From an uncultured Alphaproteobacteria bacterium (lineage in GTDB: Bacteria > Pseudomonadota > Alphaproteobacteria > UBA7985 > CAJQQZ01), in NCBI GenBank assembly GCA_905480445.1, contig CAJQQJ010000054.1, positions 1 to 21,053 of the forward strand: DNA of 21,053 nt, given 5' to 3'. The notes under the pieces were generated by a model. The model made no database searches and had not been told where the DNA came from. It saw only the letters and a program-made list of their open reading frames with translations. A program made the translations under genes and the position numbers. Of the stretch, positions 8,509 to 14,799 are shown one piece after another. Numbering within the stretch: the stretch's first letter is position 1; the number at the start of each line of letters is the position of its first letter.

Positions 8509-9510
8509 TTAAAGCCAATTGGGTGTTGGAAGCCCTTTTTCCTTTAGGAAGTCAGGGTTGAACATCTTACTAGCATAGCGCTGACCTGAGTCACAAAGCA
8601 GAGTGACGATGGTATGCCCAGGTCCCAGTTCTTTTGCCAATCGCACAGCGCCTGCCATATTAATGCCTGAGGAGCCACCCGTCGAGATGCCTTCGCTTTG
8701 TAACAGGTCAAATGCATAAGGGAGGGCTTCGCTATCGGGGATAGTATAAGCCACATCGACCTTGGCGCCTTTGATGTTTTCGGTGACGCGGCCTTGGCCG
8801 ATGCCTTCCATGATTGAGTTACCCTCTGATTTCAACTCTCCTGTATTGAAGTAAGAGGCGATTGCGGCCCCCTCAGGATCAGCAACAGCAATTTTAATCT
8901 TTGGAGATTGCTCCTTTAGATAGCGACTAATTCCGCTCAGCGTTCCGCCCGATCCAACGGCTGATACAAAGCCGTCAATTTTGCCTTCTGTATCACGCCA
9001 GATTTCAGGGCCGGTTGTTTCATAGTGGCCACGGCTGTTGGCTGTGTTGTCAAACTGATTAGCCCATATGGCTGAGTTCGGTGATGAGGCATTCATCTCC
9101 TCTGCCAACCTTCTGGACCAGTGCACAAAATTGTCAGGGTTCTTATAAGGCACAGCAGGCACTAAACGAAGATCCGCACCGAGCATCCGCAACGTGTCCT
9201 TTTTTTCTTGGCTTTGAGTTTCCGGCATAACAATGACAGATTTGTATCCACGCGCATTGGCGACGTGGGTGATGCCAATGCCTGTGTTGCCAGCGGTGCC
9301 TTCAACGATGGTACCGCCTGGTTTCAAGAGCCCGCGTTCTTCAGCGTCTTTGACTATGGCCCAGGCAGCGCGGTCTTTGACGGATCCGCCAGGGTTGAGG
9401 AACTCGGCTTTGCCTAGGATCGTACAGCCTGTTTCTTCTGATATTGCACGCAGGAAGATTAAAGGAGTGTTGCCGATAGCATCGATGAAGCCGCTTCTGA
9501 TTGCCGTCAT
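8509..9510 (-). CDS. cysK: Cysteine synthase (O-acetylserine sulfhydrylase)
   Basis: PLP enzyme that forms cysteine from O-acetylserine and sulfide. In the 333-residue protein the PLP lysine is Lys45 in NPGGSVKDRAA. The substrate loop is GTAGNTG (71-77) and the phosphate cradle GSGGT (186-190). Classical CysK has TSGNTG in the substrate loop; the TAGNTG form and the NPDNFVHWSRRLAEE segment point to the branch that also contains mitochondrial-like cysteine synthases. A cystathionine beta-synthase role is less likely but not excluded. The Shine-Dalgarno sequence is weak (ACGAG). A small inverted repeat GATTC-TTT-GAATC (9530-9542) lies 19 bases upstream of the start and could be an operator. First gene of the cysK-sseA operon. 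Confidence 0.9.
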   Translation of the reverse strand: MTAIRSGFIDAIGNTPLIFLRAISEETGCTILGKAEFLNPGGSVKDRAAWAIVKDAEERGLLKPGGTIVEGTAGNTGIGITHVANARGYKSVIVMPETQSQEKKDTLRMLGADLRLVPAVPYKNPDNFVHWSRRLAEEMNASSPNSAIWANQFDNTANSRGHYETTGPEIWRDTEGKIDGFVSAVGSGGTLSGISRYLKEQSPKIKIAVADPEGAAIASYFNTGELKSEGNSIMEGIGQGRVTENIKGAKVDVAYTIPDSEALPYAFDLLQSEGISTGGSSGINMAGAVRLAKELGPGHTIVTLLCDSGQRYASKMFNPDFLKEKGLPTPNWL

Positions 9511-9856
9511 GTTTTGATTCTCGTTTCGTGATTCTTTGAATCCTAAATGTAGTGCCTACGTCCAAAATACAAGCTGGTAACGCATATTTGTCCTTTTTAT
9601 CGGACGTGGAACACAGGCAAACAAGGAGGACTAACGTTTGAGGTCAGTTTTCTCTGTCACGAATTGCTATTCTACAGTCTCTATTTTTTTATGATTGCCG
9701 TCGATTGCTTCAGGACAGAAAGCTAAAAAAGCACTTTGTTCGAAGCCCGGCTCGTGGCATCACGGGGCGTTGCCTATGAGACAGGTTTTGCTTGTCATTG
9801 CGAGTTTCGCTAAATGTTTAGGAGTGGGATGTAGGCCCTTGGAAGAAAATGACGTG
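9511..9856. other. Gene-poor gap upstream of cysK and the membrane-protein gene
   Basis: No recognisable gene. It holds the inverted repeat GATTC-TTT-GAATC (9530-9542) and a distant inverted pair ACGTCC/GGACGT. It also has a strong ribosome-site match AGGAGGA (9624-9630), 7 bases before a TTG that opens an 18-codon frame ending at 9694. The downstream frame could be extended up to a TTG at 9695, but residues before the ATG at 9857 look non-coding and have no ribosome site. This is probably the divergent regulatory region of the two flanking genes. Confidence 0.5.
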
Positions 9857-10918
9857 ATGGAAGAGAGAAAGAGGCGCTCAGACCGAGCTGGTGTTTCTGA
9901 CTGGAATAGAAGCCACGGTGAGAAGGTTCAAAATTGGGGGCGGACGGCCATTTTCCAGTATCTGGCTCTCTTTGCCGGCTTTGGCTCATTTTGTTTTCTG
10001 GGGCTGTCCTTTTTTGAGATGAGGGATGAATTCCAAAATCGGGAAGAAGAAAGAGGGGCTCGGGAAGAGGAGCGTATCGAGCGAGCATGGAGTAACTTGT
10101 TGAGAAGAGAAGGCGGCAATACCGGAAAAGGAAAAGCATATTCCTATTTGCTTAGCTATGGAGAGGAGACTTTTGGTGTCAACGCAATCTGCTCAGCAAA
10201 AAATGAAGCTTGTTCTAACAAAACCGTGTTTGCAGACATCGAAATTCCAGAGGATTACCCGCTATCGAAGTATGATGAAAATTCTGTTGTGGATCTGTTT
10301 ACCAACATGAACGTCAGCTTCTCCGAAATCTGGTTTGATCTTAAGCATGACAAAAATCGTCATTGGGATGGCATGGCTGTTGAACGCGCCAACCTAAAAG
10401 GAACCCAGGTTGTTTACCCCTTCGGAGAGTTCGCCCTAATTGATGCCTCAAATGTGATCAATACTCGGTTTGATGGTGCTGCAAAATTAGCGATTTTCGA
10501 CACCGACTTATCGTTTGTTAATGTTGGCCTAATTTTGAATGATGATCTAGACCCAATCAAGGATGAAGACGCGACCTTGAGTGATCTAAGGGTTAGGTAC
10601 TTTTTCTCGGGAACAATCAGCGCTGTTTCTCCAATGGTCTGTCGATTTTGGAAATGGTCTGAAGCGTTGACTATGTTCGATTCAACTTCCGTTTTGTCAG
10701 ATTTCAACGATGACTGGCAAGAAACAACCTGCCCGGATTTTTTCTACGATGAGGTGGCAATCTGTGATGTCAACCCAGGGCAAGATAGCGCAGATCCTCT
10801 CCCTGGATGTGAGCAGTTTCCAGAAAGACCTCATGCGATCACGCTTGATGAAGCCAGTGAACGCTATCCCGATTTATGGGAAGAGACAAAAATTAAGCTA
10901 ACGAATTTCAATCAGTAA
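9857..10918 (+). CDS. Single-pass membrane protein with weak pentapeptide-repeat character
   Basis: Function unknown. With the ATG at 9857 (or GTG at 9854; GGAAG at 9841-9845 fits either) the protein has 353 residues. It has an Arg/Lys-rich N-terminus, one strong transmembrane helix at about 30-52, and an acidic/basic coiled-coil stretch (EMRDEFQNREEERGAREEER, 54-73). Then comes ERAWSNLLRREGGNTGKGKA, which resembles the segment I recall preceding pentapeptide repeats in other membrane proteins (AW...GN-GKG-A). The region ERANLKGTQ to FDTDLSFVN is loosely compatible with A(N/D)LXX repeats but degenerate. Positive residues before the helix suggest the C-terminal domain is outside the cytoplasm, and its several Cys residues could then form disulfides. 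No partner gene is evident. The frame is convincing; the family call is tentative. Confidence 0.65.
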   Translation: MEERKRRSDRAGVSDWNRSHGEKVQNWGRTAIFQYLALFAGFGSFCFLGLSFFEMRDEFQNREEERGAREEERIERAWSNLLRREGGNTGKGKAYSYLLSYGEETFGVNAICSAKNEACSNKTVFADIEIPEDYPLSKYDENSVVDLFTNMNVSFSEIWFDLKHDKNRHWDGMAVERANLKGTQVVYPFGEFALIDASNVINTRFDGAAKLAIFDTDLSFVNVGLILNDDLDPIKDEDATLSDLRVRYFFSGTISAVSPMVCRFWKWSEALTMFDSTSVLSDFNDDWQETTCPDFFYDEVAICDVNPGQDSADPLPGCEQFPERPHAITLDEASERYPDLWEETKIKLTNFNQ

Positions 10919-11100
10919 ATTGCAGAAAGGGTTCTAATTCACCGATTTCCACATTGTTCGGATCAAAGTGGGGGCTGTAAGAAACCAAAACAGACAGGCC
11001 AATAGTGTTGAGGTAACTCTCAATTAAGTGCAATTGTTTCGCCATTTTTGAAAAGCGGAAAGAAACCAGAGAGAAAGCGGAATTTTCTTTGAAATCCCCC

Positions 11101-11129
11101 TTGCCCTGCCAGGTTCTTTCGTCTACATC
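11101..11129 (+). promoter_or_regulatory. Candidate promoter of tRNA-Pro
   Basis: TTGCCC (11101-11106), a 17-base spacer and TACATC (11124-11129) place a start about 5-7 bases before the mature tRNA at 11141. Box matches are partial (4/6 and 3/6), so the call rests mainly on position and spacing. Confidence 0.35.
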
Positions 11130-11140
11130 AGCGCTCATGT

Positions 11141-11217
11141 CGGGGCGTAGCTCAGCCTGGTAGAGCGCCTGCTTTGGGAGCAGGATGTCGGAGGTTCGAA
11201 TCCTTTCGCCCCGACCA
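11141..11217 (+). tRNA. tRNA-Pro, anticodon TGG
   Basis: Complete 77-base cloverleaf. The acceptor stem CGGGGCG pairs with CGCCCCG, and the D arm begins GCTC. The anticodon stem CCTGC/GCAGG has loop TTTGGGA (anticodon TGG, proline), and the T arm contains GGTTCGAATCC. The CCA end is encoded (11215-11217). The complementary strand of this gene gives a spurious open frame that should not be annotated. Confidence 0.97.
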
Positions 11218-11282
11218 TTACCATGAGGACCTGAGAAGGTTCTGATGGCGGTCAAAAAAAGAAAATGGTGGTTATCCAAACT

Positions 11283-11588
11283 ATGCAAGTTCGCATTTAC
11301 AAACCCGCCAAAAATGTCATGCAGTCCGGGCGTGGCAATTCCAAGCATTGGCTTCTTAAATTTGAGCAGACGTCTGCTCGAGAAGTAGAGCCCTTGATGG
11401 GATGGACGTCTTCTTCCGACACACGTTCTCAGGTCAATCTCTGGTTTGAAACGGCTGAAGAGGCCGTGGCTTATGCTGAAAAGCATGGTTACATGTATTA
11501 TGTTGACCAACCGAAGCAACGCAAAATCAAGCCTAAGGCTTACGCGGATAATTTCGCAACTAACCGTTTGCTTCGCTGGACTCACTAA
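11283..11588 (+). CDS. NDUFS4-type accessory subunit of respiratory complex I
   Basis: Homologue of the mitochondrial 18-kDa (NDUFS4/AQDQ) subunit found in alphaproteobacterial complex I (ETC complex I subunit conserved region). It is a soluble accessory subunit near the NADH-oxidising arm. The family core is clear: RIYKPAKNVMQSGRG at the N-terminus, KHWLLKFE, GWTSSSDTRSQVNLWF, and EEAVAYAEKHGYMYYV. The ATG at 11283 gives 101 residues and matches the usual N-terminus; an in-frame ATG at 11265 would add six residues of no family character. It sits between two tRNA genes, away from any nuo operon, which is the usual situation for this gene. It is one of the strongest taxonomic clues in the window. 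Confidence 0.92.
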   Translation: MQVRIYKPAKNVMQSGRGNSKHWLLKFEQTSAREVEPLMGWTSSSDTRSQVNLWFETAEEAVAYAEKHGYMYYVDQPKQRKIKPKAYADNFATNRLLRWTH

Positions 11589-11608
11589 AACGTCCGAAAT
11601 TTTCTAGT

Positions 11609-11685
11609 GCGCCCTTAGCTCAGCTGGATAGAGCACCCGCCTTCTAAGCGGACGGTCGGAGGTTCGAATCCTCCAGGGCGCGCCA
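11609..11685 (+). tRNA. tRNA-Arg, anticodon TCT
   Basis: Complete 77-base cloverleaf. The acceptor stem GCGCCCT pairs with AGGGCGC, and the D arm is GCTC/GAGC. The anticodon loop CTTCTAA gives TCT (arginine), and the T arm is GGAGG-TTCGAAT-CCTCC. The CCA end is encoded (11683-11685). It lies 20 bases after the complex I subunit gene and may be read from the same transcript. Confidence 0.97.
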
Positions 11686-11694
11686 TCTTCCTTT

Positions 11695-11841
11695 TGTCTG
11701 GCCTTGAGACATAGGTAACAGTTTGTACCTAAGACTAAGGACGTTTCGAACAGGTTCGATAACGTCCCGGGTAACAATCCCGAGCTGAACGAATTGTGTC
11801 CGGCCTTTGGACATAAGCAAGAAAACGTTCCTCAGACTAAA
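11695..11841. repeat. Pair of diverged ~46-base direct repeats with conserved hairpin arms
   Basis: Copy 1 spans 11695-11740 and copy 2 spans 11797-11841/2. By eye 32 of 46 positions match, including GGCCTT, GACATA, CCT and AGACTAA. Each copy begins with an inverted repeat around a 7-base loop: TGTCT-GGCCTTG-AGACA in copy 1, TGTCC-GGCCTTT-GGACA in copy 2. The two outer changes compensate each other. Between the copies lies an imperfect hairpin at 11741-11765 (ACGTTTCGAAC / GTTCGATAACGT, one bulge). It may be a small structured element, a MITE-like relic or decayed insertion-sequence ends just downstream of a tRNA gene. No transposase frame is present. Confidence 0.55.
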
Positions 11842-11849
11842 CACCCAAT

Positions 11850-13544
11850 TTAGTGTTTCTCTAGATCACCCTGGGCTGTCTTTGCTGCCACATAGCCGAA
11901 AGTCATTGCTGGCCCCAAGGTTATGCCTGGTCCTGGGTAGCGATCAGCCATGATGGAAGCCATGTCGTTACCACATGCAAAGAGGCCAAGGATTGGCTGG
12001 CCGTTCTCGTCTAGAACACGTGCAGAGGCATCAGACGCAAGCCCGGCACTGGCTCCGATATCTCCTGGGAAAATCTCCACAGCATAGAAAGGTGGTTTCT
12101 TTAGTTCACCCAGACAGGCGTTTGGTTGGTGTCTAGGATCACCCATGTTCAATTGGTAGGCATCCTCGCCTTTTGAGAAATCTTCATCTTTACCCGTGAG
12201 GGCAAAGTCGTTGCAGCGCTCGACAGTTGCCGACAGCGTCGTTGATGGAACACTAATTTTTTCCGCTAACTCTGAGAGTGTTTCAGCTCGTTGCAGGTAC
12301 CCATCACGAAGCGCAGCATTGAGACCAAAGCGTCCAGGACGGACCAATCCTAAGCCATAGCTATTCACAAAGTTGTCATCACAGATCAAAAAACAGGCCC
12401 CATTAGCATTTTCTTTTTTGGTTTCTAATAGGGCTTCACCGAACAGATGATAGGTCGTCGCTTCGTTGACAAATCGCTGGCCAGTTTGGTCGACAGCGAT
12501 AATGCCTGGTTTGCCGCGGTCTAGAACGAAATGGGGAAATACTGCTGTTGAACCATCGGCTGTTTTATGGTGGGAAACGGGAGCCCAAAAGGAGTTGCTC
12601 CCCTGGGTGCTTGCTACACGGCCACCGACGTTGGCAGCCAGATTGAGACCGTCACCGCTTGCACTATCTACAACGGCGGAAATGTTCCCAAGTTCCGCAG
12701 GATTGAGAGTTTGACGCAATGTTGAGTGATGAGACAATCCACCAGAGGCCAATACCACACCGGCCCTCACCGTGATCTCTACTGAGCCGGATTCGTCCTG
12801 CAATACAGCCTTGCTTATGCGATTTCCTATTTTCTGCAAAGAAGTCACGGTAGTACCAGTATGTATCGCTACTCTTTGTTTTTTTAATGCCAGGTACAAC
12901 CGACCCACTAAGGCATTGCCCATGACCAGGCGTGTTCCGCGTTTATGACGAACGCGGTCAACGGCAAAACGAGCCAATATTTTGAGGCTATAGAAAAGGG
13001 ACTTGAGATTAGATTTGGCCTTAAGCAGATGACTAATATCCGTTCGATCAACCATCATGCCACCAAACAGGGTGAAGCCGGGCAGTGGTCGACGCAGTTT
13101 TGAGAAGTCATTTCCGAGTAGTGAACCGTCAAACGGAAGAGGCTCTAACACCCTGCCAGAAAGCGTGGCTCCCTCAAGGGTCGCAAAGTAATCCGGATGG
13201 TGCAGGTAGGCTTGGAAATTGACCTCGGTTTGAGTTTCCAGAAGTTCGATCATTTCTGGCGCTGCTTTCAAGAAGGCAAGCGTGCGGTCTAGATCCATTT
13301 GGTTGCCAATAGCACGCTGCAGATATGTGAGGGCCTTTTCCAAGCTATCTTTGCCGTCTGTACTATGACGGCTGTTGGGAGCCCAAACAGAGCCTGCGGA
13401 AACAGCAGAGGTTCCGCCAATTTGATCCGTTTTCTCCACCAACAAAACGTCTAGCCCCATCAACGACGCGGTCAAAGCAGCAGTCATACCGCCAGCACCA
13501 GCTCCAATCACCAACAGATCTACGTGACGCGGATTATTGCTCAT
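11850..13544 (-). CDS. FAD-binding 3-ketosteroid-dehydrogenase-like flavoprotein
   Basis: Member of the FAD-binding-2 (fumarate reductase/KstD) family, which removes or adds hydrogens next to a carbonyl. Of 564 residues, the dinucleotide motif GAGAGGM is at 14-20, followed by the FAD-contacting VEKTDQIGGTSAVSAGSVW (36-54). RFVNEATTYH is near 358-366, and the C-terminal DRYPGPGITLGPAMTFGY starts at residue 534. Tyr536 and Gly540 occupy the Y-x3-G arrangement used by known KstD enzymes to bind the substrate keto group, and the length is typical. Steroid use is not proven; other cyclic enones are possible. It is divergent from the crotonase-fold gene across a 360-base gap, and no other steroid genes are visible. 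Confidence 0.82.
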   Translation of the reverse strand: MSNNPRHVDLLVIGAGAGGMTAALTASLMGLDVLLVEKTDQIGGTSAVSAGSVWAPNSRHSTDGKDSLEKALTYLQRAIGNQMDLDRTLAFLKAAPEMIELLETQTEVNFQAYLHHPDYFATLEGATLSGRVLEPLPFDGSLLGNDFSKLRRPLPGFTLFGGMMVDRTDISHLLKAKSNLKSLFYSLKILARFAVDRVRHKRGTRLVMGNALVGRLYLALKKQRVAIHTGTTVTSLQKIGNRISKAVLQDESGSVEITVRAGVVLASGGLSHHSTLRQTLNPAELGNISAVVDSASGDGLNLAANVGGRVASTQGSNSFWAPVSHHKTADGSTAVFPHFVLDRGKPGIIAVDQTGQRFVNEATTYHLFGEALLETKKENANGACFLICDDNFVNSYGLGLVRPGRFGLNAALRDGYLQRAETLSELAEKISVPSTTLSATVERCNDFALTGKDEDFSKGEDAYQLNMGDPRHQPNACLGELKKPPFYAVEIFPGDIGASAGLASDASARVLDENGQPILGLFACGNDMASIMADRYPGPGITLGPAMTFGYVAAKTAQGDLEKH

Positions 13545-13821
13545 TGTTGTAAACTCACCTGCTTAGGGTCATTGCGGGCACGGACGTTGGGCAGGTGCAA
13601 AGTTTGGTCGCGTTCGTCCTGCCATCTTTGTTGCCGTTGACATCACCAGGATGTAACCTTTGACATCGATAGCACAGATGACGGATGTCGCAACAATCGA
13701 AGTGATTGAATGTTGCTGGTTCAGCGCTCGCGGGCTGGCACCTTGATGTAAGACGGGGCTTGTTGTCTCTTCAGATATCAATTCACTAGCCCTAATGCTG
13801 AATAATGAAAAGGCCTTGATT

Positions 13822-13850
13822 TTGAAGGTTGAAGAATAGAGAGATAAGAG
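13822..13850 (+). promoter_or_regulatory. Candidate promoter of the crotonase-fold gene
   Basis: TTGAAG (13822-13827), a 17-base spacer, then TAAGAG (13845-13850). The expected start near 13857 falls at the edge of the palindrome 13858-13874. Box matches are only partial (4/6 and 3/6). Confidence 0.3.
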
Positions 13851-13857
13851 AAGTAGA

Positions 13858-13874
13858 CAGCCAAATCTTGGCTG
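13858..13874. promoter_or_regulatory. Palindromic operator candidate CAGCCAA-ATC-TTGGCTG
   Basis: Perfect 7-bp inverted repeat with a 3-base centre, 30 bases before the ATG of the crotonase-fold gene and just after its candidate promoter. Size and position suit a dimeric repressor; as RNA it would be a short hairpin near the 5' end. No regulator gene is adjacent. Confidence 0.4.
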
Positions 13875-13904
13875 CCAATAACAACAATCGACAGGTGTCC
13901 TTGA

Positions 13905-14642
13905 ATGTGGAATTCAATTGCGGTTGAGAGGGATGGTTTGACGACTGTCGTTACGCTCAATCGCCCTGACAAACTCAATGCGTTCAATGCTGAGATCGTT
14001 GATGAGCTCCTTCTTGCTGTCCAACAAGCAGAGCAGAACGATACTAGGTTGCTGGTTTTTAAAAGCAATGGGAAGGGGTTTTCAGGCGGTTTTGATTTAA
14101 GTGACGTTGAAAGCTCCAGTGATGGCGATCTTCTGTTGCGCTTTGTTCAAGTTGAGGCGCTTTTACAGGCCGTTTACCACGCGCCTTTTGCGACTTCTGC
14201 TTTTGTTCATGGGCCTTGTTATGGTGCAGCCGCGGACCTGGTGGCGGCCTGCCAATCGCGTGTGGCAACGCCTGACGCCCGGTTTAGAATGCCAGGACTG
14301 CGGTTTGGCATTGTACTCGGCACAGGACGGCTAAACAATTTGGTTGGTTCAGATGAGGCGCGCTCTTTGTTGTTAAGGGATAAACCCTTTGGCGCTGATG
14401 AAGCGCTTTCGAAAGGCTTTGTTACCGAGATCTGCGATCAAACTGAATGGGTGGCACGCCAGGACCAATTGTTACACGACTCTAGCCAACTAACAGAGGA
14501 AGCATTTGAGGCCCTGACACAGAGAACCACTATAGATACGCGCAATGCCGACTTGGCCGCGCTGGTCAACTCGGTCAGACAGGGATCTATCAAAGAGAGA
14601 ATAAGAGTCTACGTTGAGGGCGTAAAAGCAGAAAAACGGTGA
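13905..14642 (+). CDS. Enoyl-CoA hydratase/isomerase (crotonase) superfamily protein
   Basis: A 245-residue acyl-CoA-binding protein of the crotonase fold. LNRPDKLNAFN (18-28) and the oxyanion-hole segment GKGFSGGFDL (56-65) are typical, followed by GPCYGAAADL (103-112). Aligned by eye to rat mitochondrial crotonase, the two catalytic glutamates are not kept: Glu144 corresponds to Asp111 and Glu164 to Gly131. A normal hydratase reaction is therefore doubtful; an isomerase, hydrolase, decarboxylase or non-catalytic role fits better. The ribosome site AGGTG lies 9 bases before the ATG. It stands alone between the KstD-like gene and ycaO. The family call is sure; the substrate is unknown. Confidence 0.85.
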   Translation: MWNSIAVERDGLTTVVTLNRPDKLNAFNAEIVDELLLAVQQAEQNDTRLLVFKSNGKGFSGGFDLSDVESSSDGDLLLRFVQVEALLQAVYHAPFATSAFVHGPCYGAAADLVAACQSRVATPDARFRMPGLRFGIVLGTGRLNNLVGSDEARSLLLRDKPFGADEALSKGFVTEICDQTEWVARQDQLLHDSSQLTEEAFEALTQRTTIDTRNADLAALVNSVRQGSIKERIRVYVEGVKAEKR

Positions 14643-14732
14643 TGGAACAGCTTTGCTAGTCTCCTCGAGAGACCTGTGCTTTAGGTGAATTGCAATAGGT
14701 CTTGTATTCATTCCTGATTTCACAATCGCTGC

Positions 14733-14761
14733 TTTCAACCTATTGGCTCAAAAGCTATAGT
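14733..14761 (+). promoter_or_regulatory. Candidate promoter of the OsmC-YcaO gene
   Basis: TTTCAA (14733-14738), a 17-base spacer, then TATAGT (14756-14761, 5/6 to TATAAT). The expected start near 14768 leaves a leader of about 32 bases. The -35 match is poor (3/6). Confidence 0.35.
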
Positions 14762-14799
14762 GTGTATCCCGCCGCATTTAACTCCTCGGAACACACCCA

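Larger units (their letters stand above)
13545..13904. other. Divergent intergenic region
   Basis: This 360-base gap separates the KstD-like gene (minus) and the crotonase-fold gene (plus). Short open frames on the minus strand (for example 13569-13781) show no family character. The only clear structure is the palindrome at 13858-13874 near the plus-strand gene, listed separately. Confidence 0.5.

Noticed and set aside
9695..9856. 54-codon N-terminal extension of the membrane-protein gene from a TTG start
   Set aside because: No ribosome site noticed at the TTG, composition unlike the rest, and a better start (GTG/ATG at 9854/9857 with GGAAG upstream) exists.
10908..11585. Open frame of 225 codons on the minus strand
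   Set aside because: It runs antisense through tRNA-Pro and the complex I subunit gene; part of it (ERIRTSDILLPKQ) is the well-known spurious translation of an antisense tRNA.
11644..11844. Open frame of 66 codons on the minus strand
   Set aside because: Its C-terminal part (EDSNLRPSA) is the antisense translation of tRNA-Arg; the rest covers the intergenic repeats and has no coding character.
11141..11849. tRNA genes as the attachment site of a genomic island
   Set aside because: No repeated copy of either tRNA 3' end and no integrase gene were found in the window.
13569..14068. Two short minus-strand frames (70 and 96 codons) in the divergent gap and the start of the crotonase-fold gene
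   Set aside because: No family resemblance, no ribosome site noticed, and the second overlaps the well-supported crotonase-fold gene.
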